64,000 bases of DNA from G963674835 sp963674835 (GTDB taxonomy: Bacteria; Planctomycetota; Planctomycetia; Pirellulales; Thermoguttaceae), in the NCBI GenBank assembly GCA_963674835.2, contig CAXXKC010000001.1:558001-622000 (forward strand), given 5' to 3'. The notes below the pieces were generated by a model that did no database searches, was not told the DNA's origin, and saw nothing but the letters and a program-made list of their open reading frames with translations. How positions within the stretch are numbered: the first letter of the stretch is position 1; each line of letters opens with the position of its first letter. The translations under genes and the position numbers were made by a program. This document shows positions 62,713 through 64,000 of the stretch, one piece after another.

Positions 62713-64000
62713 GTGAGACGCCGTTTTGCCGTAATCCGATTGGTTCTGTTCGCGGCGGTCGTTGCGCCTGTTTCGTTTACACGGGCGGCCGCGCCGACGG
62801 TCGTGGTTCCGCCTTCGGGTGAAAAGGCTTACGCGATTGCCGGTGAGACGTTTGGCGAGCTTTGGGAGAAGGTAACCGGCACTCGGCCAGCGGTGAAAAA
62901 GACGGAGGCCTCGCTGCCGGCGGGGGACGTCGTGCTCATCGGCTCCGATGCCGTTCAGCCAGTGACGCATGAGTTGATTCGCGACGGCGCGTTGGAGGGG
63001 CTGGGGCTTGTGTATGGAGGCGACGGCTATTGCATCCGCTCGGTTCCGCGCGACGGGCGGCAGATCGTGATCGTCGCCGGGGGGAGCGGGCGATCGACGC
63101 TGTATGCCGTCTACGACTTCTTTCGACGGCAGGCCGGAGCGGAGTACTTCTGGGACGGGGACGTGATTCCCCGGCACGACACGATCGCGTTGGCGGGCAT
63201 CGATGTGCAAGAGGAGCCGCGATTCGAGTACCGAGGGCTGCGCTATTTCGCGCATCGGGGACTGCATCGCTTCCAGGCCGAACACTGGGATCTGGTCGAT
63301 TGGCAGCGGGAGATCGACTGGTTGGTGAAGAAGCGATTCAACCTGTGGATGCTTCGTACGGGGATCGACGACCTGTTCCAGCGAGCGTTTCCCGACGTTC
63401 CGTATCCGCCGACCGACGGCCCCGACCCTGACGCGCAGCCGCGATCGTATAACGACCGGACATCGTTCTGGGCGCTGAAGTACCGGGGCGAGCTTCGCAA
63501 GCAGGTATTGCAGTATGCAAGGGATCGGGGGCTCGTGCATCCGGAGGACACGGGAACGATCACCCATTGGTATTCGCACACGCCTAGCGCGTTTTATCGC
63601 ACGCGGCCTGATTTTCCCGTGCTTGGCGACGAGAAGAGCGGCTACACTCTGGCGACGCAGAAGGTTTGGGATATCGAGGACGACGAAGCGTGGGATGCCT
63701 ATTGGAAATTGACCGAAACGCACATCCGCGAGTTCGGGCAACCGCGGATGTTCCACACGATCGGCCTGGCCGAACGGAAATACGGCAAGACGGCGAGGGA
63801 GAATCTGCAACGGAAGCTGTTTTGCTATCGGAAGATTCAGCAACGGCTGCGAGAGCATTATCCCGACGCGCCGCTGCTGGTGGCCAGTTGGGATTTCAAT
63901 TGGTGGAAGAACGAGGACGTGGCGAGGCTGCTGGACGAGCTCGATCCACGACGGACGATCATCCTGGATTACCTGGCCGATTGTCCGTCGAAAAAGTCGT
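62713..64000 (+). CDS. Secreted GH89/alpha-glucuronidase-like glycosidase, N-terminal part (cut by window end)
   Basis: At least 429 residues. A signal peptide (IRLVLFAAVVAPVSFTRAAA) precedes a GH20b/GH67N-type accessory domain (residues about 25-150; TLYAVYDFFRRQAGAEYFWD). A TIM-barrel begins at EPRFEYRGLRYFAHRGLHRF, with WQREIDWLVKKRFNLWML similar to alpha-N-acetylglucosaminidase. The catalytic acids are not all visible because the gene leaves the window. GTG 62713 has GGAGG six bases upstream; ATG 62701 in frame is the alternative. It is 94 bp after the FAD enzyme and probably in its operon. Confidence 0.75.
   Translation, partial: MRRRFAVIRLVLFAAVVAPVSFTRAAAPTVVVPPSGEKAYAIAGETFGELWEKVTGTRPAVKKTEASLPAGDVVLIGSDAVQPVTHELIRDGALEGLGLVYGGDGYCIRSVPRDGRQIVIVAGGSGRSTLYAVYDFFRRQAGAEYFWDGDVIPRHDTIALAGIDVQEEPRFEYRGLRYFAHRGLHRFQAEHWDLVDWQREIDWLVKKRFNLWMLRTGIDDLFQRAFPDVPYPPTDGPDPDAQPRSYNDRTSFWALKYRGELRKQVLQYARDRGLVHPEDTGTITHWYSHTPSAFYRTRPDFPVLGDEKSGYTLATQKVWDIEDDEAWDAYWKLTETHIREFGQPRMFHTIGLAERKYGKTARENLQRKLFCYRKIQQRLREHYPDAPLLVASWDFNWWKNEDVARLLDELDPRRTIILDYLADCPSKKS

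Overview
The window looks like chromosomal DNA from a planctomycete, probably of the Pirellulales type; this is inferred from content because no rRNA is present. Supporting traits are the high GC content, a 5,317-residue surface protein whose N-terminus carries the VEQFEDRLFLS motif typical of secreted planctomycete giants, CsrA beside two-component systems, several Tat-exported oxidoreductases, and many beta-helix and glycan-active proteins.

Layout. (1) 1-4492, minus strand: a caa3-type cytochrome oxidase operon (CPBP protease, small membrane protein, CoxB fused to cytochrome c, CoxA, start of CoxC). coxA has an in-frame TGA at a conserved Trp position, and a near-consensus sigma-54 promoter lies before the small membrane protein. 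(2) 4943-8890: an HtrA protease, then minus-strand envelope thioredoxin-like proteins and a heavy-metal-associated (HMA) domain protein. (3) 9225-16398, plus strand: an arsenic island with two ArsR regulators, an Acr3 exporter, an exported methyltransferase, a GcvH-like lipoyl protein, OsmC, a CxxC mini-thioredoxin, two DGC-domain proteins, two ArsF-like proteins and ArsG. Two matching 18-bp operator-like sites precede the second arsR and acr3. (4) 16760-26957: two histidine kinase/NtrC-type regulator pairs of similar design, a lone receiver behind a sigma-54 promoter, csrA, a PpiC-type foldase, an intact IS630 element with a -1 frameshift site, and a HEAT-repeat protein. (5) 27513-30535: tatA, an alpha/beta-hydrolase esterase and a Tat-exported flavodoxin-like reductase. 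(6) 30682-31717: tRNA-Ser(GCU) whose 3' half overlaps an integrase remnant, plus a phage primase-like remnant. (7) 32328-48281: a 16-kb gene for a mosaic extracellular protein. (8) 48980-64000: a glycan-degradation region (GH28-like, beta-helix plus CBM9-like, two FAD oxidoreductases, GH89-like glycosidase cut by the window end), mixed with gene remnants and an OLD-type ATPase/TOPRIM gene split by an IS1182-family element.

How the parts fit: the ars island combines inorganic arsenite export (Acr3) with an organoarsenical module (ArsF/ArsG) and unusual thiol/lipoyl accessory proteins. The two HK/NtrC pairs and the sigma-54 promoter candidates suggest that sigma-54 control matters here. The right end probably deals with a complex, perhaps uronate-containing, polysaccharide.

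Most promising leads: the lipoyl/OsmC/DGC/ArsF/ArsG cluster, the nested domain architecture of the giant protein, the paired ars operators, the sigma-54 promoter on the oxidase operon, the coxA TGA, and the exactly reconstructable IS insertion in the ATPase gene.
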